In this document: positions 5,121 through 5,145 of the stretch, piece after piece | Position numbering within the stretch: the stretch's first letter is position 1 | Layout: every line of letters begins with the position of its first letter | DNA from: Gemmatimonas phototrophica | Lineage (GTDB): Bacteria > Gemmatimonadota > Gemmatimonadetes > Gemmatimonadales > Gemmatimonadaceae | Length of the DNA: 5,145 nt | Assembly (NCBI GenBank): GCA_945870175.1 | Contig: CAMBRJ010000251.1 | Span: 1-5,145 of the forward strand | Direction: 5' to 3' | Translations under genes and position numbers: made by a program | The notes under the pieces: model-generated | Told to the model about the DNA's origin: nothing | Database searches by the model: none | The model's input: the letters and a program-made list of their open reading frames with translations, nothing else

Positions 5121-5145
5121 GTGATCGTAATTGGGGGCGCTGCGA
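5121..5145 (+). CDS. Possible start of a further gene with a nucleotide-binding-like N-terminus (3' partial)
   Basis: GTG 5121 is followed in frame by codons giving MIVIGGAA up to the window edge. A short beta strand running into a Gly-rich turn is typical of the N-terminus of Rossmann-type oxidoreductases and of PfkB-type sugar kinases. Only eight residues are visible, the frame is also open further upstream, and the Shine-Dalgarno sequence is poor (GGTGGGG abuts the start). Neither the start nor the family can be settled here. Confidence 0.2.

Noticed and set aside
1..5145. CRISPR arrays, tRNA or rRNA genes, transposases and insertion-sequence ends
   Set aside because: None was seen on reading both strands; the only repeats are the short local ones listed.

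Overview
The window is a GC-rich piece of a bacterial chromosome. It carries five main genes, two gene fragments or mini-ORFs, and one compact regulatory region. Futalosine-type menaquinone genes, an R2-like ligand-binding oxidase, a phosphate-selective porin O/P family protein and an SRPBCC-VOC fusion together suggest Gemmatimonadota or a close relative. This is an inference from gene content and protein style; no rRNA or other marker is present.

Positions 1-3670, + strand. The window opens inside a gene whose start lies upstream. Its product reads as the end of an SCP2-type lipid-carrier domain, a short repeat-containing linker, and then a complete R2-like ligand-binding oxidase with all metal ligands. 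After 40 bp comes a 39-codon ORF that is essentially a lone Tat signal peptide. Then come a two-domain SRPBCC (AHSA1-like) + VOC protein and two genes of the futalosine route to menaquinone: mqnB (futalosine hydrolase) and mqnD (1,4-dihydroxy-6-naphthoate synthase). The gaps are short (40, 4 and 59 bp, then an overlap), so co-transcription is plausible, but no promoter or terminator inside the run is convincing. The 59-bp gap before mqnB contains a staircase of CATGAGG repeats that form two tiny ORFs, each ending on the start codon of the next.

Positions 3671-4889. An outer-membrane porin of the O/P family lies on the - strand, convergent with mqnD and only 10 bp away.

Positions 4890-5145. 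The porin promoter region is an AT-rich island. It has a plausible extended -10 promoter and direct repeats on an 11/22-bp register, resembling binding sites of PhoB/OmpR-type regulators. This fits a phosphate-regulated porin, though neither the regulator nor the substrate is proven. Immediately beyond, on the + strand, is the C-terminal end of a TrmL-like SpoU RNA methyltransferase whose other part is absent, so it looks like a gene remnant. The last 25 bases may be the start of a further gene.

The observations most worth following are the SCP2-oxidase fusion, the phased repeats before the porin, the methyltransferase remnant beside them, the orphan Tat signal ORF and the mqnB leader staircase.
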